NCBI GenBank assembly: GCA_946800325.1
Contig: OX326960.1
Coordinates: 51,269,355 to 51,333,354, forward strand
Reading direction: 5' to 3'
Length of the DNA: 64,000 nt
Source of the DNA: Luzula sylvatica
Taxonomy: Eukaryota; Streptophyta; Magnoliopsida; Poales; Juncaceae
Position numbers and translations under genes: made by a program. The notes under the pieces are model-generated. The model was not told the origin of the DNA. It made no database searches and was given only the letters and a program-made list of their open reading frames with translations. Position 1 is the stretch's first letter. Every line of letters starts with the position of its first letter. Of this stretch, positions 1-12,319 are shown in pieces.

Positions 1-1890
1 GTGTTGCCGTTTGCTTTGCGGTAATGCTAAAATCGCAATTGTACCCATGGCAAATGATTGGTACACTACAGTTAGCACTCTTCATTCTCTAATATTAATA
101 AGAAAACAAAATTAAAATATATTAATATTACTTAATAACAAAATTTAATTATATATTAGTTAATACTTACCAATCATTTATTCCTTTATTTGTTCTCTTT
201 TTCTACAGCCAAAGGATCGAGACATCTGAAAGATCTCGGTGCATGCTAGTTTGGAGGATACAACTCTGTTATCTTCTTAAAATATGCAATTGCATTTTTA
301 AATTAGGAATGTAAATAATGAAAAGATTAAATTGAGAGTTAAGGAAATACGAAGTTGACCGGTAACAGTTTCGTCTTGATGTTCAAGCTTTTCATAACCT
401 TCTCCTCTTCTAAGAAGAGCTTCTATGTACGAAGAATTCAATTATGGTTCATTCTTTTATCATCTCATCATATTTTTCCTACAGAACACGACATGGTTAT
501 AAATCATATAGTTTTTTTGAATGAGTAAACACAAGGTACATCATCTGTTACCTGCGTGACGCTGTTGAAGCCTCATGTAAATAGTGAATTCAACATGTAT
601 TGCCCCTCGGCCTTCATGGTGACCAAATCTTCATACATTGGTTTATTATGTGCTGTTTGGGGAACATGCAATTTCAAAACAGCTACATATCAGACCAAAT
701 TTAGGAAATGAAAATCAAACCTAAACTCGAAAATACATGAAAGTTTAAGAAACAAAATAATTGGTACAAAACAAGTCAAATCTTCGGTAAGATTAAACCA
801 TGATATGTTTTTACGTTCGTTTGTGCTCGCATGAACCGAATAAACATGACATATTTTCAAGCGAGACCAATAATAACTATTAGACGAAATTACAGCAGAA
901 AAAAACCAACGACAGCCAACATGACAATCAAAGCCTTGTTGGCACAAAATACGCAAGAGAAAAGGCTGAATCAGGCCGAATCAGGCCAAATAATGGTGAA
1001 ATCAGCACGAATCAGACCAAAGAAACATACCCAAACACGCACCAACAAAAAAGGTGAAAAAATAAGCAAAAAAATAAAGAACAAAGAAAAATGACGAAAA
1101 TACAGCATAAAAGGGTAAAAATTGTACCTCAAAACTTATTTCCATCGCTTTGGATCGGAAGGCGGTTGCCATGGCTATTAGGTTCCTCTCTGTCCGTTGT
1201 GGTTGACATTTCTTCGTGGCCTCAGCGTTAGATTTCGTCGCGGTGCGCTGGCGGTGTGGTTGCTAGGATTTCATTCCCTTTCTTGGTGTGGTCGAGCAGA
1301 CAAAAAAATGAAGGAGAGAGCATGAAATGAGGGGTTTATACATGGCAAACCAACGTGGACTTGGTCCATGATGGACCATAGATAGAAATGGAGGCGGTGT
1401 ACAAAAACAGAGTTCATTCAGGAACGGACGGCCACGATGGAGCTGTTCTATTGAACGGCTCACATCAATGGGATGACGTGGCTACACCGGATATACATAA
1501 ATAATAAAAATAATAATTTATATCGGCCTGTAAAGTCCCACTATAAAATTAAATTGTTAGGCCCAAAAGTTTGCGGCCTTATATTTTCATGTAGAGTTTT
1601 TTTATTGTCAACTTGTATACCAAAAAGATCCATAATTATCGTTACTCTTATTATTTTATTTTTATTTTGAACGAAAGGTGAGTGTGATTCAATGATTTGT
1701 AGCAAACAAGCTTAAGTCTCGTCTAGATTCAATGATTTGACCATAATCAAATTTATTTTCTTGATTCAGTATTATGAGATTTCATAATGAGAATACACCA
1801 AGAGGTTTTGGACATCAATGAATTGCATAGATTGCAAATCCAGTTCTATGTGTGGTTCAATTAGAGTCTTACTGGTCATAGATATTATTA
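1..1890. other. AT-rich spacer, no supported gene
   Basis: No open frame here has codon structure or motifs that I recognise. A moderately GC-rich patch around 1,140-1,480 could be an untranslated leader or first exon on the minus strand: a short ATG-led stretch runs to a GT donor-like site near 1,127. Nothing confirms this. A short motif, GAATCAGGCC, is repeated around 970-990. The stretch 1,511-1,662 is related to 26,832-26,985 and is listed separately. Confidence 0.5.
1511..1662 (+). repeat. Dispersed repeat, copy 1
   Basis: This stretch resembles 26,832-26,985 over about 150 bp. Shared landmarks, in order, are a GTTAGGCC block, a 'ttatatt' block, a GAGTTTT..TTATTGT block and AATCCATAATTAT. 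Two diverged copies 25 kb apart suggest the end of an unidentified mobile element. I see no coding sequence in it. Confidence 0.5.
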
Positions 1891-2640
1891 ATAGTACTAA
1901 TCGGCTTGATTGGGCCGAACTCTCCCGCTTCCACGTCGCTCTTCCTTCTTTGCTATTTCTTTACGACGCTGTTCCTCTCTTCGCCGTTCGATTGCTCTCT
2001 TTGCTGAGCTTTTTCAGCCATTCGATGCGGAGAATCAAACACATAGCCCTCCCTATCCCTACCCTGCTCGCTACTCTCATCACAAGAAGCGCAGAGCTTC
2101 TCGCGGCTGCAGCCTAGCGATTTGCATGGTCGGACTAGCTCATCGTCGTAAGGACTTCAGCAACGCCGTTCCGCCCGGTTGGTGGCCAACTCGCAAGAGG
2201 AAGTGGCCGCGCGTCCTAGCCGCTGAGCCCGAGGTCTCTTCCTTCGTTTTTTGTTTGTTCCGTTTATGCTACGGAGAAAAACATATCTTTGGACAAGGAT
2301 TTCAGCTCGGGTCATGGTAATCCTTCTTTGGTTCAATTTCTCTGCTTGAGTTTGTTGTGGTGTTAGTTTTTTCTTTGATTCGTGCTGGATTTGTGCATGA
2401 TTGAATGCATTTTGCAGGTTTATTTTGACTTCCTCTCCATATTTCGTGTCTGAAATTTGGGGTTCAGACGATTCGCTGCCTAATTGTACCCGTTCGAGTG
2501 AAATATACACAAATACGAGGGTATATTTTCTTCTCACGAAAGTGGCATTCGTCAGGAAAATTCTTATATGTACATTTTTTCTCTGAATTTAAATTTGATT
2601 TGAATTTAAATTCTTTTGCTGTTTTTTGTTTGTTTGATAG
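1891..2640 (+). other. GC-rich leader-like segment upstream of captured exons
   Basis: The first about 55 bp (from AATAGTACTAATCGGCTTG through CCGCTTCCACGTCGC) closely match the stretch at 48,920-48,970, so they may be a mobile-element terminus or a shared promoter. A frame starting at ATG 1,910 stays open for 108 codons (Arg/Ser-rich) to a weak GT donor at 2,234. From there it is in phase with the exon that begins at 2,641. The rest, 2,234-2,640, is AT-richer and intron-like, with an acceptor TTTGATAG just before 2,641. Confidence 0.35.
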
Positions 2641-3122
2641 GATGGAATGTTGAAACACAAGGGCACTTACGAAATTATTTCCCCAGAGGATGTTGATTTG
2701 GTTCGTACCAACGACTGTATTGTTTTGGGAAAACTCAGGTACAAATTTCAAATCGTAAATATTTTTTTAATTTAAAATACGAATGATTAATTTAATAATA
2801 ATAAACTCTTTTTGTAGTGGTCATCATGCAGTCAGAAGCAAGTTAATTGAGGTAACATTTATTTAATATATTAAAATATTAATTAATGAGAGATCCATTT
2901 TTTTTTAATTTTCAAAAAAATTCAGCTTGGTTATGAAATCAGCGATAAGGAATTCGAAGATTTCTTCAAGCGCTACAAAGAAGTCGCCGAGAAGAAAATG
3001 GTAATTCCAATTTGTTTTCTTTCCCAATATCCAAACACACTACCCAAAATCTACTACTTTTTACTTTTTTCGTTGGGCAGAGAGTGAGCATAGTAAAAGA
3101 CAATATGAATAATGCAGAATAA
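2641..3122 (+). pseudogene. Fragment of a 2-isopropylmalate synthase-like gene (four exons)
   Basis: Three short exons, 2,641-2,738, 2,818-2,851 and 2,926-3,000, are bounded by GT/AG sites and join in frame. They encode [20 protein letters not shown], a KLSGHHAVRSKLIE segment and LGYEISDKEFEDFFKRYKEV. This matches the stretch after the TIM-barrel of plant 2-isopropylmalate synthase and methylthioalkylmalate synthase, which condense acetyl-CoA with 2-oxo acids in leucine or glucosinolate chain elongation. A possible fourth exon, 3,081-3,122, starts with Arg-Val as in the family but stops after 13 codons. The whole catalytic barrel and the C-terminal allosteric domain are missing, so the fragment cannot be an active enzyme. 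The junctions fall at exon borders, as in transposon-captured gene pieces. The family call is good; whether it is transcribed is unknown. Confidence 0.75.
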
Positions 3123-3356
3123 TTATGATCCTCTAGATCTATTCAAGGGTTAAGCACAATTTGTAATTGTTAATGGCTTAACCACCAATGTATGAGAATA
3201 CAAGTGGAGGTTTCACACCGTAATTAGTGAAATGTCAGAACTATATTCTTATGTTGTTAATAATGGCATAATATTTGTGATGAAAGGCGATTTTTCGCTT
3301 ACTCTCAACTCCTACTCTTCCATTGTTTAAACTCATTCAAGATCTTCTCTTCACGC

Positions 3357-4391
3357 TATTGGGTAGCGATGCACCCGGAGCCCCACGCAACGGAATAGAG
3401 GGTCCCGAGTCCGGACAACCCTAGTCTCCGAGATCATGTCACATTTCCGAAAGTACGATTCAAATAGAAGATCAAGACACGTACCACGTGAAATTGATCG
3501 CGTTCGAAGGGTCGATCGCTGCTATTTGCTTATCTCCGTTTTGTTTCACGCCATTTACGCGCGTCCGATACCATGCATACTTGCGTCTTCGTTGTCGTAT
3601 ACAACCGCGAGTTTCGACTCCGGTTGTTTCTCCAAACGCTCTCGTTTGCTTCTTCGGTTCGACTACCATCTATGATCGAACGTATGATCCCTCTACTCGT
3701 ATCCACCGTGAGATATCGCATGCCAGTTGCCGTACGTGAATGCCTACACGACACACCGGTAAACGTGCTCGATTCGATTCAATTCTCGTTGTGGGAAAAA
3801 TAATTTTTTCTCTTTCTCTTTGATATTCGCACTTCTCAACTGTTGAAAAGTGTCTATGAATTGGTCTATTTTGATGAGAGAGAAACATCATGTTTATATG
3901 TAACATGATAAGAACATCCCAAAAGACACATATTAAACATACAAACTCGTGTATGATAATAACATGTCTAAAACATCCCCTAACACTCTATCGTCATAAC
4001 ACAAGTTATGGTGCGTCATGACGCATGAGTGCCAATTATTCTCTGGAAGAATTACGTCCACTTCTGTCATGACGCACCATATGGTTCGTCATGACGCACG
4101 AATATCAATGACTCTCTGGACAAAATACGCCTACTTCCGTCATGATGCACACCATATCGTGTGTCGTGACGGACTAGCGTGTTTGGCTGAATTTGGCTAA
4201 GTCAATAACCCTTATTGACTGTACACGCCTCATTGCGTCATGACACACAATATGGTGTGTCATGACGCACTGCATTCAAAACCCGGATTCTGCACAATCT
4301 CATTATGCATTCATTCATTTCTTTGAATGCGTGCATTCATGTGTCCTTATATGTACTCTTTTACGGTTGATCCAAAACTGTAATTCCTTCA
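3357..4391 (-). repeat. LTR A, Ty1-copia family 1 (3' LTR position)
   Basis: This is a long terminal repeat about 1,035 bp long. Its minus-strand start (TGAAGGAATTACAGTTTT) lies at 4,391, next to a polypurine tract GAGTGGGAGAC read on the minus strand at 4,392-4,402. The other end at 3,357 reads TATTGGG instead of the TGTTGGG or TGTAGGG of its relatives. The segment near the internal side (3,691-3,710) has the family-wide block CTCTACTCGTATCCACCGTG. Between 4,015 and 4,275 there are many GCGTCATGACGC-type palindromes. Confidence 0.8.
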
Positions 4392-5066
4392 GTCTCCCAC
4401 TCAATTTTAGATCTACCTAAAAGTGTAACTTACGCATATCCAATATACGCAATATTTCGAGAATCTAGCTAACGTATCCAATACGCATAGGGTAATGCAC
4501 ATCATATTTGCCAAAAACTTGATGAATCAAGCCCGACATAATATATTTCTTTGGTGTGACCGGGTAGGTTCAATTTAACGATGGCAGTAAGTTGTTTCCA
4601 AATCTTACAAACCCATTAGCGGGATCTAGTCACTCCATCATGGCTACCCATGTTAAATCGAAAAGTGATTGTACTCACTGTGCCTAACTCGAATAATGGT
4701 GGTTAGTTCTCTTGTTTGCAATATTCGTTGATCAAAAGGCCCTGATAGTCATCCTTATATTTTGATCAACTATACTTAATTTTCTGAGACCGAACTAAGT
4801 TGAAAAATATAATCGATATTAATTATTAATACCATTGACTGTGGCCACATTTTTCGTTAATCAATTCATCGAGCGGCCGAATGGATATCTCTTCCTTTCG
4901 GAATAAACAATTCCTATCTTGGAAACTCACATCGAATGCCGTGTTTTGGACAATACCCAATATTGACCGTTTTAGCCCCATGCTACAGAAGGCGGAAGAT
5001 CACATCAAAGCATTGTGTTACGCACGCAAAACGATCAATGGTCGCCTCAAGTTTGAAGAACCTAAT
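4392..5066 (-). mobile_element. 3' internal end of a truncated Ty1-copia element
   Basis: This non-coding stretch starts with the polypurine tract beside LTR A and matches 6,528-7,170 beside LTR B and, in opposite orientation, about 51,700-52,037 beside the plus-strand LTR. A recognisable block is the one around 'gggatctagtcactccatcatggc'-like sequence at 4,620-4,645. It breaks off at about 5,066, where a different LTR-like sequence begins. Confidence 0.7.
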
Positions 5067-5455
5067 GTTGTTTAATTTAGACCTAGAGGGGGGTGAATAG
5101 GAAATCCTATGATCCAATTTTCGCGGTAATGGAATACAATTACAATTTGGTGCGGAAGCGTAAATAAATTAGAGAAAGAAATACAATACCGAAACAAATA
5201 ACACGCGATATTTGTTTACGGAGTTCGGTAGGTGGTTGCTTTGTAGCTTTAACTCACCGGCTACTTGCTCAATCGACCGACTCGATTGATTGCAAGTACC
5301 TACGTCTCCGGGGTTTTCTTGCGCTTTTTCGGCTTTCGATTGAATTCCCAAATCAACTCTTACAAGGTTTGCCTAGATCGATTTACACGAATCTATCGAT
5401 CTATGGCGGGCTTTACAAATCGTAACTCGCCTATTACAATTTACTACTAACGAAC
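5067..5455. repeat. Fragment of another LTR, possibly Ty1-copia Maximus/SIRE type
   Basis: The segment begins near TGTTTAATTTAGACCTAGAG and continues GGGGGTGAATAGG, an opening that I recall from many plant SIRE/Maximus-type LTRs. It is cut off at 5,455 by LTR B and has no coding sequence. The lineage assignment rests on that opening motif only. Confidence 0.4.
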
Positions 5456-6011
5456 TGTAGGGAATTCACCCGACCCCGGGCCCGCGCAGCGGATATGAAA
5501 GCCCGATCCGGTTCCCAAAATCCAAGATCACGCCATGACTTCGAGGGTACGATGCGATAGAAGGATAGACGATTACCAGCGTGAAATTGATCACGGACGA
5601 CGGGTTGATCGCTCGCATCCTTTCCTTCTCCGGTGTCACGTTGGTGACTAGCCCGTGCGTCCCATACCACACGTCTCCCACCGTCTTGACACGCCTCCGG
5701 TTGTCTTTCGTGCGTCCCACGTCCACACTCTCTTCCACAGCCAACAGTTTTGCTCCTTCGGTTTGATCACAATCGAAGAGCCACAAGTGTCGCCCCTCTA
5801 CGTGTATCCACCTTGAGTCGGAATACGTCGGTCGCGGATGCAACTGCCTAGACGAAGCACCGGCGAACTTGATTGATTAGATCGATTCTCTATTCCGAGA
5901 AAAACTCTTTTTCTCGGTTTTCTCTCTTCGCATTCTTTCACTCTCTAAAATATGACTCTCAATATTTTGGATAATTCTATTAATTAGAATAATTGGACTG
6001 AATGATCTGCT

Positions 6012-6060
<49 letters not shown>

Positions 6061-6527
6061 TCTATTTATATCATATAGGATAAGGATGGGTCAAAAGGCA
6101 TGTATATCCAATATACACCCTTTCACACAGAAAACTGCATGAACCTGTTCAGTATTCTGTCGAAACGAAAATATTAAATCGTTCCAACCGACTTTAAACC
6201 TTCACGAAAGTTCTAGATAATCTTATTATATTTCCAAACCAATTTGGCCTGGCCTAATTGGAGTTCGGATACGAAAGTTACGGACGATTTACTAACTGTA
6301 TGTCAAACTGTCGCACCCTTTCGTTATTCCATTAAAACGACACTGATACTTCGTTCAATGAAAAATATTTCTACATGAAGGTTATAGATAATCTTATTAT
6401 CTATCTAACCCAATTTGCATCATTCAAATTGGCTTTTCCTACTGAAAGTTATGACCACAAATGTACGCTTACATTCGTTCATCCTTGTGTACACTTTTAC
6501 GGTTGATCCGAAACTGTATTTCCTTCA
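5456..6527 (-). repeat. LTR B, Ty1-copia family 1 (3' LTR of the element at 5,456-13,363)
   Basis: The LTR is about 1,072 bp long. The plus-strand left end is TGTAGGGAATTC and the right end is AACTGTATTTCCTTCA at 6,527, followed by the polypurine tract (GTCTCCCACTC on plus). A TATA box on the minus strand (ATATAAATAGA, 6,062-6,071) marks the promoter. An AG microsatellite at 6,014-6,057 lies where transcription would start. It lacks the palindrome clusters seen in other LTRs of the family. Confidence 0.82.
6014..6057. repeat. (AG)n microsatellite inside LTR B
   Basis: About 22 AG units start right after 'tata'. Related LTRs (for example 12,885-12,895) have only 'gaggagagag' here, so the array expanded in this copy. 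On the transcribed strand it reads (CT)n just downstream of the TATA box. Confidence 0.9.
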
Positions 6528-9500
6528 GTCTCCCACTCAATTTCAGATCTACCTAAAAGGTACTCATGCATATCCAATATGCACTATTTTAGAGAATATA
6601 GCTCGCGTATCAAAATACCAAGCTATGCACATCTCATGTGCCAATTTTATAATCAAGCCCGACTTAGTACGACTCGTTGTGTGACCATGTAGGTTCGGTT
6701 AACGATGGCTGTAGGCTGTTTCCAAAGCACTACAAGCCCATGAGCGGGATCTAGTCACTCCATCATGGCTACCCATGTTAACACGAAAAATGATTGTGAT
6801 CATTGTGCCTATCTCGAATAGCGGTTATTAGTTCTCTTGTTAGCGATATCCGTTAATCAAAAGGCATGGCGGTAGTCATCCTTATATTACTTATTCCTCG
6901 TTTCCGAACTGATTTAACAATTTCAATCGATATTAACCGTTAATATCATTGACTACGGACGTAGTTTTCGTTAATCAATTCATCGAGTGGCCAAAGAGAT
7001 ATCTCTTCCTTTCGGAATAAACAATTCCTATCTTGGAGACTCACATTGAATTCCATGTTTCGGACAATACCCAATGATGACCGTTTTAACTCCCTGTTAC
7101 GGTGAGCGTAAGGTCATATCAAAGCATTGTGTTACACACGTAACGCAATCAATGGTCCCCTCAAGTATGAAGAACCTAATACCCTACTCGTCGCAAGTCC
7201 ATCTATAATGACTAAACCATGTCATGGTCTCGCGGCTTCGATCATATCCAATATATGTCACCTAGCATATATCTATGTTCCCGATTCGACAAACACCTTT
7301 GTCCTATGATTAGCAAAACATAATCATTTCCTCGGCTAACGTACTAGTGTACATGTTCAGTCTATTATCTGATAATGTAAATGCTTCATTCTTAAGCAAA
7401 CTGAATCATGACTAGGGATGTTTAGAAATGAAACTTTAAGTGTGACGGTTTCGCTGCACATAATCCTCAATTATGTCGACGTCCACACAAGTTCAAATCA
7501 GGGTTCATGTAATCAAATTACACAACCCGCACACAGTTTTCATATAAGGAAAATGCATATTAATTTAAGTAAACAAAATTTTTAAAGGGATAAATTCATA
7601 TGGACTGAGTATTTGGGTGATACAACGTTTACCTTTGGGTATCTCCATACCCATAACCTGCGAGGACTATCGTATTAGATAACTACACTCTACTCTCTTC
7701 TTCCTCCTCTAGGTATCTCCATACCCATAGTCATCGCATGATAGTCACGCACGACTAGAGAGAGCGGTTTTGTAAACGGTTCCGCACGTTGCCGCTAGTG
7801 TTAATATTCTTGAGGTTTGGAACATTTCCAATACCTACGATCACATCATTTCACAAAATTTCATGGATCAATGAAATTTTCTGAGTATTGGCTAGAAGTG
7901 GTTGTGACCTCGGCATTTTTGGCTTGTACTATTGCGTATCACGCAATACACAACCATAAATCCGATAACTCGTGACTACTCGAGTTTGGTCATGTGTCCT
8001 TGATCCATACCGCTTCCTTTTGTGATTCATAACCACAATATACTCGCCTCCATAAATAGAATCATTAATTATTGGTCATGTGGAACCTTTCCACATAACC
8101 ATGTTTTCGTTTAAGCAAATCATGTACACACTTTGTGATCGAAAGTCGTGCTACATATTTGGACGTGCCATATTTGGAAACTGTTGTTGTTATAACTCTT
8201 TATAACCAACACGTCCTCCACACCATTATAGATAAAATAAAATCCTGAATTCTTTCGCAAAGTATTCAAGGATAAACTTCACCGTTATCAATACAAATCC
8301 CGATGGGTTTAAATATACATAACCATTATGTTTATCTATGTATAACCATTATACATTCACAAGAGTTAGTCTCATGTAATCTCATTACATTCAAACTCGT
8401 GTGATTCCCACGGATTTTATTGACGGTAAATTAGACGCGTCATATGTACGACGGATAGCCACATACATATCATGACAGATATAATAGATCCTCACATCAA
8501 ATGTAAAGCATCATATTATTACTTTTCGCCCTGCTTGATGTCTCACATCGAGCCGTAGAAAATTTCTGCCATTCGACATTTCGATTTAACTCCGCCAAGG
8601 AGTTATATGTTGAAAACCATTTTCAACAATATGTCGATATACGTGCTATATTATAGAACGAGGAACTTCTTAGATCTATCCTATAGATCTTCACGCTTAA
8701 TACATAAGCGGTCTCGCCTAAATCCTTTGTCGTTACAAGAAATATAACGCGGCTCCCACTAACCTTCATGTTTACACAAAGTTTCCATTCGTTCCGACAA
8801 TGTTATAACAGTTTATAACTTCGTCAAAACGAATATTCCAATTCCGAGAAGCTTTCTCTAATCCATCATATGGATCGTTAAAGCGTGCATATCCAATCCC
8901 CGATTCTTATGAATCGGACAAAACCATAAGGTTGTGTCAAGTACACATCCTTTCATAAAATTTCTGTCAAGAAATTTGGTTTTGACATCCATTTTTCCAC
9001 ATCACATAGTCATAATACACGACAATGGCAAGCATAATTTTTAGAATGTGAAAGCATGGCAACATGCGAAAACGTTTCTTCATAGTCCAACTACGAATTA
9101 CTTGAAACTCTTCGCTACGAGCCTCGCTTTGCATATATGCAAATTCCTATCCATGTAGGTTCTTCACCTTGAAAACCCATTCACATTTCACGAGTCTAAC
9201 CCGGAAAGTAATGAAATCAAGTTCCAAACTTGATAATGTACACGGATCGAATCTCAGATTTCATGACATCATGTCATGTGGAAGCGTTACTTTTCATAGC
9301 AACCTTGTAGGATAAATCCGTATTTACCGGTTTATGATATAGCCTACTTGATCTACGAAAAATTCCTTTGTGTGTTCGACTCGTATTCATCAACTCTTGA
9401 TGAAGTCGTGTCAACTTTCATCGGCACAATGTTCATTTTTATATCTCGAACTCTTTCAAGATTTATTCTACTCCCACTTGCCCGCGTAGAGATAAATGGC

Positions 9501-9590
9501 ATCAAGTTCCAAACTTGTGTGCATTATGTCCTCCTCCAAGAAGGCATCTCTCCGAGCCACAAAAATCTCATTTTCGTCGGGACGTTAGAA

Positions 9591-9863
9591 CTAATACCCT
9601 TTAGTTTCCTTTAGGATATATGATAAACGAACAATTTTCAGATTTGGGATTGAGTTTAATCGAAACCAATTTCGAAATATACTCACATCCTCAAATCTGT
9701 ACAAATGATAACTTCGGAACCATTCCGATCCATATCTCATATGGCGTCTTTTGTACCGATTTGAAGGTTTATGGTCCATATCATATATGCAACCATTCAT
9801 TAGTGTCGCTGTCTCAAGGGCGTATCCCCAAAACATTTTTGGGAGATCCGTTTGACTTATCAT
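9591..9863 (-). pseudogene. Ty1-copia integrase C-terminal remnant
   Basis: The minus-strand reading holds LPKMFWGYALETATLMNG and ends with LKETKGY. These correspond to the 'FWGYALETAAYLLN' and 'PKETKGY' landmarks at the end of the copia integrase core. The middle part is shifted and not recognisable. A parallel remnant is at 55,351-55,533. It is non-functional. Confidence 0.75.
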
Positions 9864-10350
9864 TTATCGAACCATGTCTTACATGCGTTCATTTCCCCTT
9901 TTCGAATACATCTCAATGTTGCGAAATGAAGATAATCGTGAAATGATTCCACAATCATGAATGATAATCAATACTTATAACTCAAATATCGCTTCTTCGA
10001 TCCTATCGAAATGCGTAGCTCAAATACTCGCCTCCTCGATCCTATCAAAGGACTTTGATTTTCTTGCTTAGTCGATTTTGTATTTTGTTTTTGAAACACT
10101 TTGAACATTTCAGAAGTCTCCGCTTTGGCACACATTAAACATATATTACGTTATCTACTTTAACCGCCCGTAAACGTAACAAAATACCGATAGCCTCCTC
10201 TTGCCTCGGAACTTATCGGAACACTTACATCTAAATGCAATTTCCAATAATTCGTTGGATCTTTCTCTAATCTTTGGAGAATGATGCCCTTTGTGATCTT
10301 GCCTAATAAATAAGTATCGCATCAATCAATCGAATTTAATTCAAATGATT

Positions 10351-10542
10351 CTAGCAATCCATCATATGGAATCTAGATACGCGTATCTCATTCATATGGC
10401 CAAGACGGCAATGCCAAAAGAAGCAATCAACTTCTAGGTTTAATCCTCCTCGGATTTCACCGTTCTTTGAGTCATTAGTTTGGACAACTCCTTGTCCGAA
10501 CTTTCTGTTTGGAAAACATTTTCCCAAAATACCCTTAGACAT
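10351..10542 (-). pseudogene. Ty1-copia GAG-pre-integrase remnant
   Basis: The translation contains FFWHCRLGHMNEIRVSR, the zinc-binding His-Cys/RLGH landmark of the gag-pre-integrase domain that precedes integrase in copia polyproteins. The flanks are frameshifted. Position between the leader and the integrase remnant fits copia order on the minus strand. Confidence 0.75.
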
Positions 10543-11894
10543 TTATTTCTTTCGATCCCGCCTTTGAATTACAAGGACATCCGCGCATCTCTATGCTTTG
10601 GATTTTCCGGACACTCCAAGCATCTCCTATTCAAATTTTAAATCGCATCTCATGCAATTTCGGGATCGACTTATCTATCGAATGCATATGATATTTGGTC
10701 ACGAAGATCAAATCTCGTACCATCAACACATGAGTGTTAATCAAAGACCCGTAAGACGTCTCAAAATTAACCTACTCTTTGAGCCGCATTGAACCATTCA
10801 ACGCGCTCTAGCTCTTGAAACTATTTCATGAGCGTTGTGTCTTACTTTCGTATGCACCCGAATTCTCAAAACAATTTTGAGAAATTTGCGTCTATACATG
10901 CCACCACAAGGCACGTAATATTTTTCGATTCGTTCTTAAGTTTATCGAACCCAGCTTTCTCTAAAGCCAAAGCCTCGAGCCCCGAATAAACCATTTTCCG
11001 TGTCCAACACGTTCCTTTAAGTCTATGAACTATTCTTTGACTATCAAGGTTAATTACGGTAATTCCGGCCCAAAAGCCATCTATCATATCGATCTCATCG
11101 ATATATTTGGTGTTGCTAGAAAACATAATTCTAAACGAATGATGAAGATTAAGCTCCTAACCGTGCATACTTAATGTATATGCTTATATGATGATTATAT
11201 GAAAGTGTCATTTTATCGAATCGGTAACCCTCATACCAATACGGGACTCCAAGTCCATTACACTCAAGATCCATATTTCGCAATCATCCCACAAGTGACT
11301 ATGGCCGACAAATGGGATCTCGCTATTTAGGTAGGATTAATATCCAATCATATCCAATACGACTCTTGAACCTTTATAGAATTTCGGTGATGGATCGTAT
11401 CACATACAATCCCAGTTCCGTGTGTGTATTCTATCTATGCCCCGAACTCTAATCGGATTAGCTTGGACGGTTAAGTCATAACCATATCCATCGTATCGTT
11501 CAATTCAACTACTCACGTGCCCGACTATGGACTGAAACCACGTGAGTCCCCAATTAACGCTTATCACCCGCATCAATACATACAATAATACGTGCCCGAC
11601 TATGGCCTGAAACCACGCATTATGTCATATCAATCTCGATGATTGTGGACATGGAAGGTATTTCTATGACTTAAATATTATGAGGGATCATGACATTCAT
11701 GATTCTTAAATTCGCGATATAATCATATTATATCACTATCACAAGATTTTCAAAATGCATATGATTTAATTAGGAAGATTAATTATTCTAAATAATTACT
11801 TATCTTATATTCTAGTATGATTGATGCCGATCATATCGATATAAAGAACTCAAAATTCCGAGCTTCGTAGCCAAAGTTATCGCGAAAGCAAAAA

Positions 11895-12060
11895 CCAGCA
11901 TTCTGCCAACCAGGGGACAGTTCGTTCCAACGAACTGTAGTTCGTTCGAACGAACCTACCCGTGTCTTTCAAGACCCCTGGTTGCATCCCCGCACCCCCG
12001 GTTCGTTCGGAATGAACTGGCCAGTCAGTTCGAACGGACTGGCCCCTGGAGACCCTGAAA
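11895..12060. promoter_or_regulatory. Palindrome cluster in the leader, GTTCGAAC type
   Basis: The block contains TTCGTTCCAACGAA, TTCGTTCGAACGAA, GGTTCGTTCGGAATGAAC and GTTCGAACGGAC in about 120 bp. It sits between a conserved block (GTAGCCAAAGTTATCGCG) and another conserved block with 'gccgttttcgctcattttcg' character. The other two leaders of this family have clusters at the same place but with different arms (57,655-58,110 and 17,070-17,200). A role as protein-binding or RNA-structure element is inference. Confidence 0.6.
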
Positions 12061-12307
12061 ACCCTGTTTTCGTGCAGTTTTTTGCCGTTTTCGCTCATTT
12101 TCGAAGCGATAAATCATGAAATCTTTTCACGATCATTCATACATACTCTCAATCATCTCATGATTGATCTCTAGTGAATTTCACTTGTGATTTTAACGAA
12201 AAATTAAACTTCTAAATATCCAGCATCATGCAAACGGGTACGGACTTTGATAGCCCGTGCGTATATCGAATATACGACTATGATTCGACCCTCGAATCTC
12301 AGCGCTT

Positions 12308-12319
12308 GCTCTGATACCA
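12308..12319 (-). promoter_or_regulatory. Primer-binding site, initiator Met-tRNA type
   Basis: The plus strand reads GCTCTGATACCA, so the minus strand reads TGGTATCAGAGC, the standard plant Ty1-copia site for initiator-tRNA priming. It lies one base from the start of LTR C, which fixes the element's direction and the LTR boundary. Confidence 0.92.

Noticed and set aside
2157..2537. Minus-strand frame of 126 codons over the leader
   Set aside because: It is antisense to a better-supported plus-strand exon arrangement and has no homology that I recognise.
4018..4280. CRISPR-like array of repeated palindromes
   Set aside because: The palindromes lie at irregular spacing within an LTR of a plant retrotransposon, have no constant spacer length and no cas genes are near.
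5581..5766. Repeated frame starting MKLITDDGLIA in several LTRs (5,581, 12,445, 58,481)
   Set aside because: It recurs because the LTRs are related; it is short, lies in the U5 side and has no start or domain evidence.
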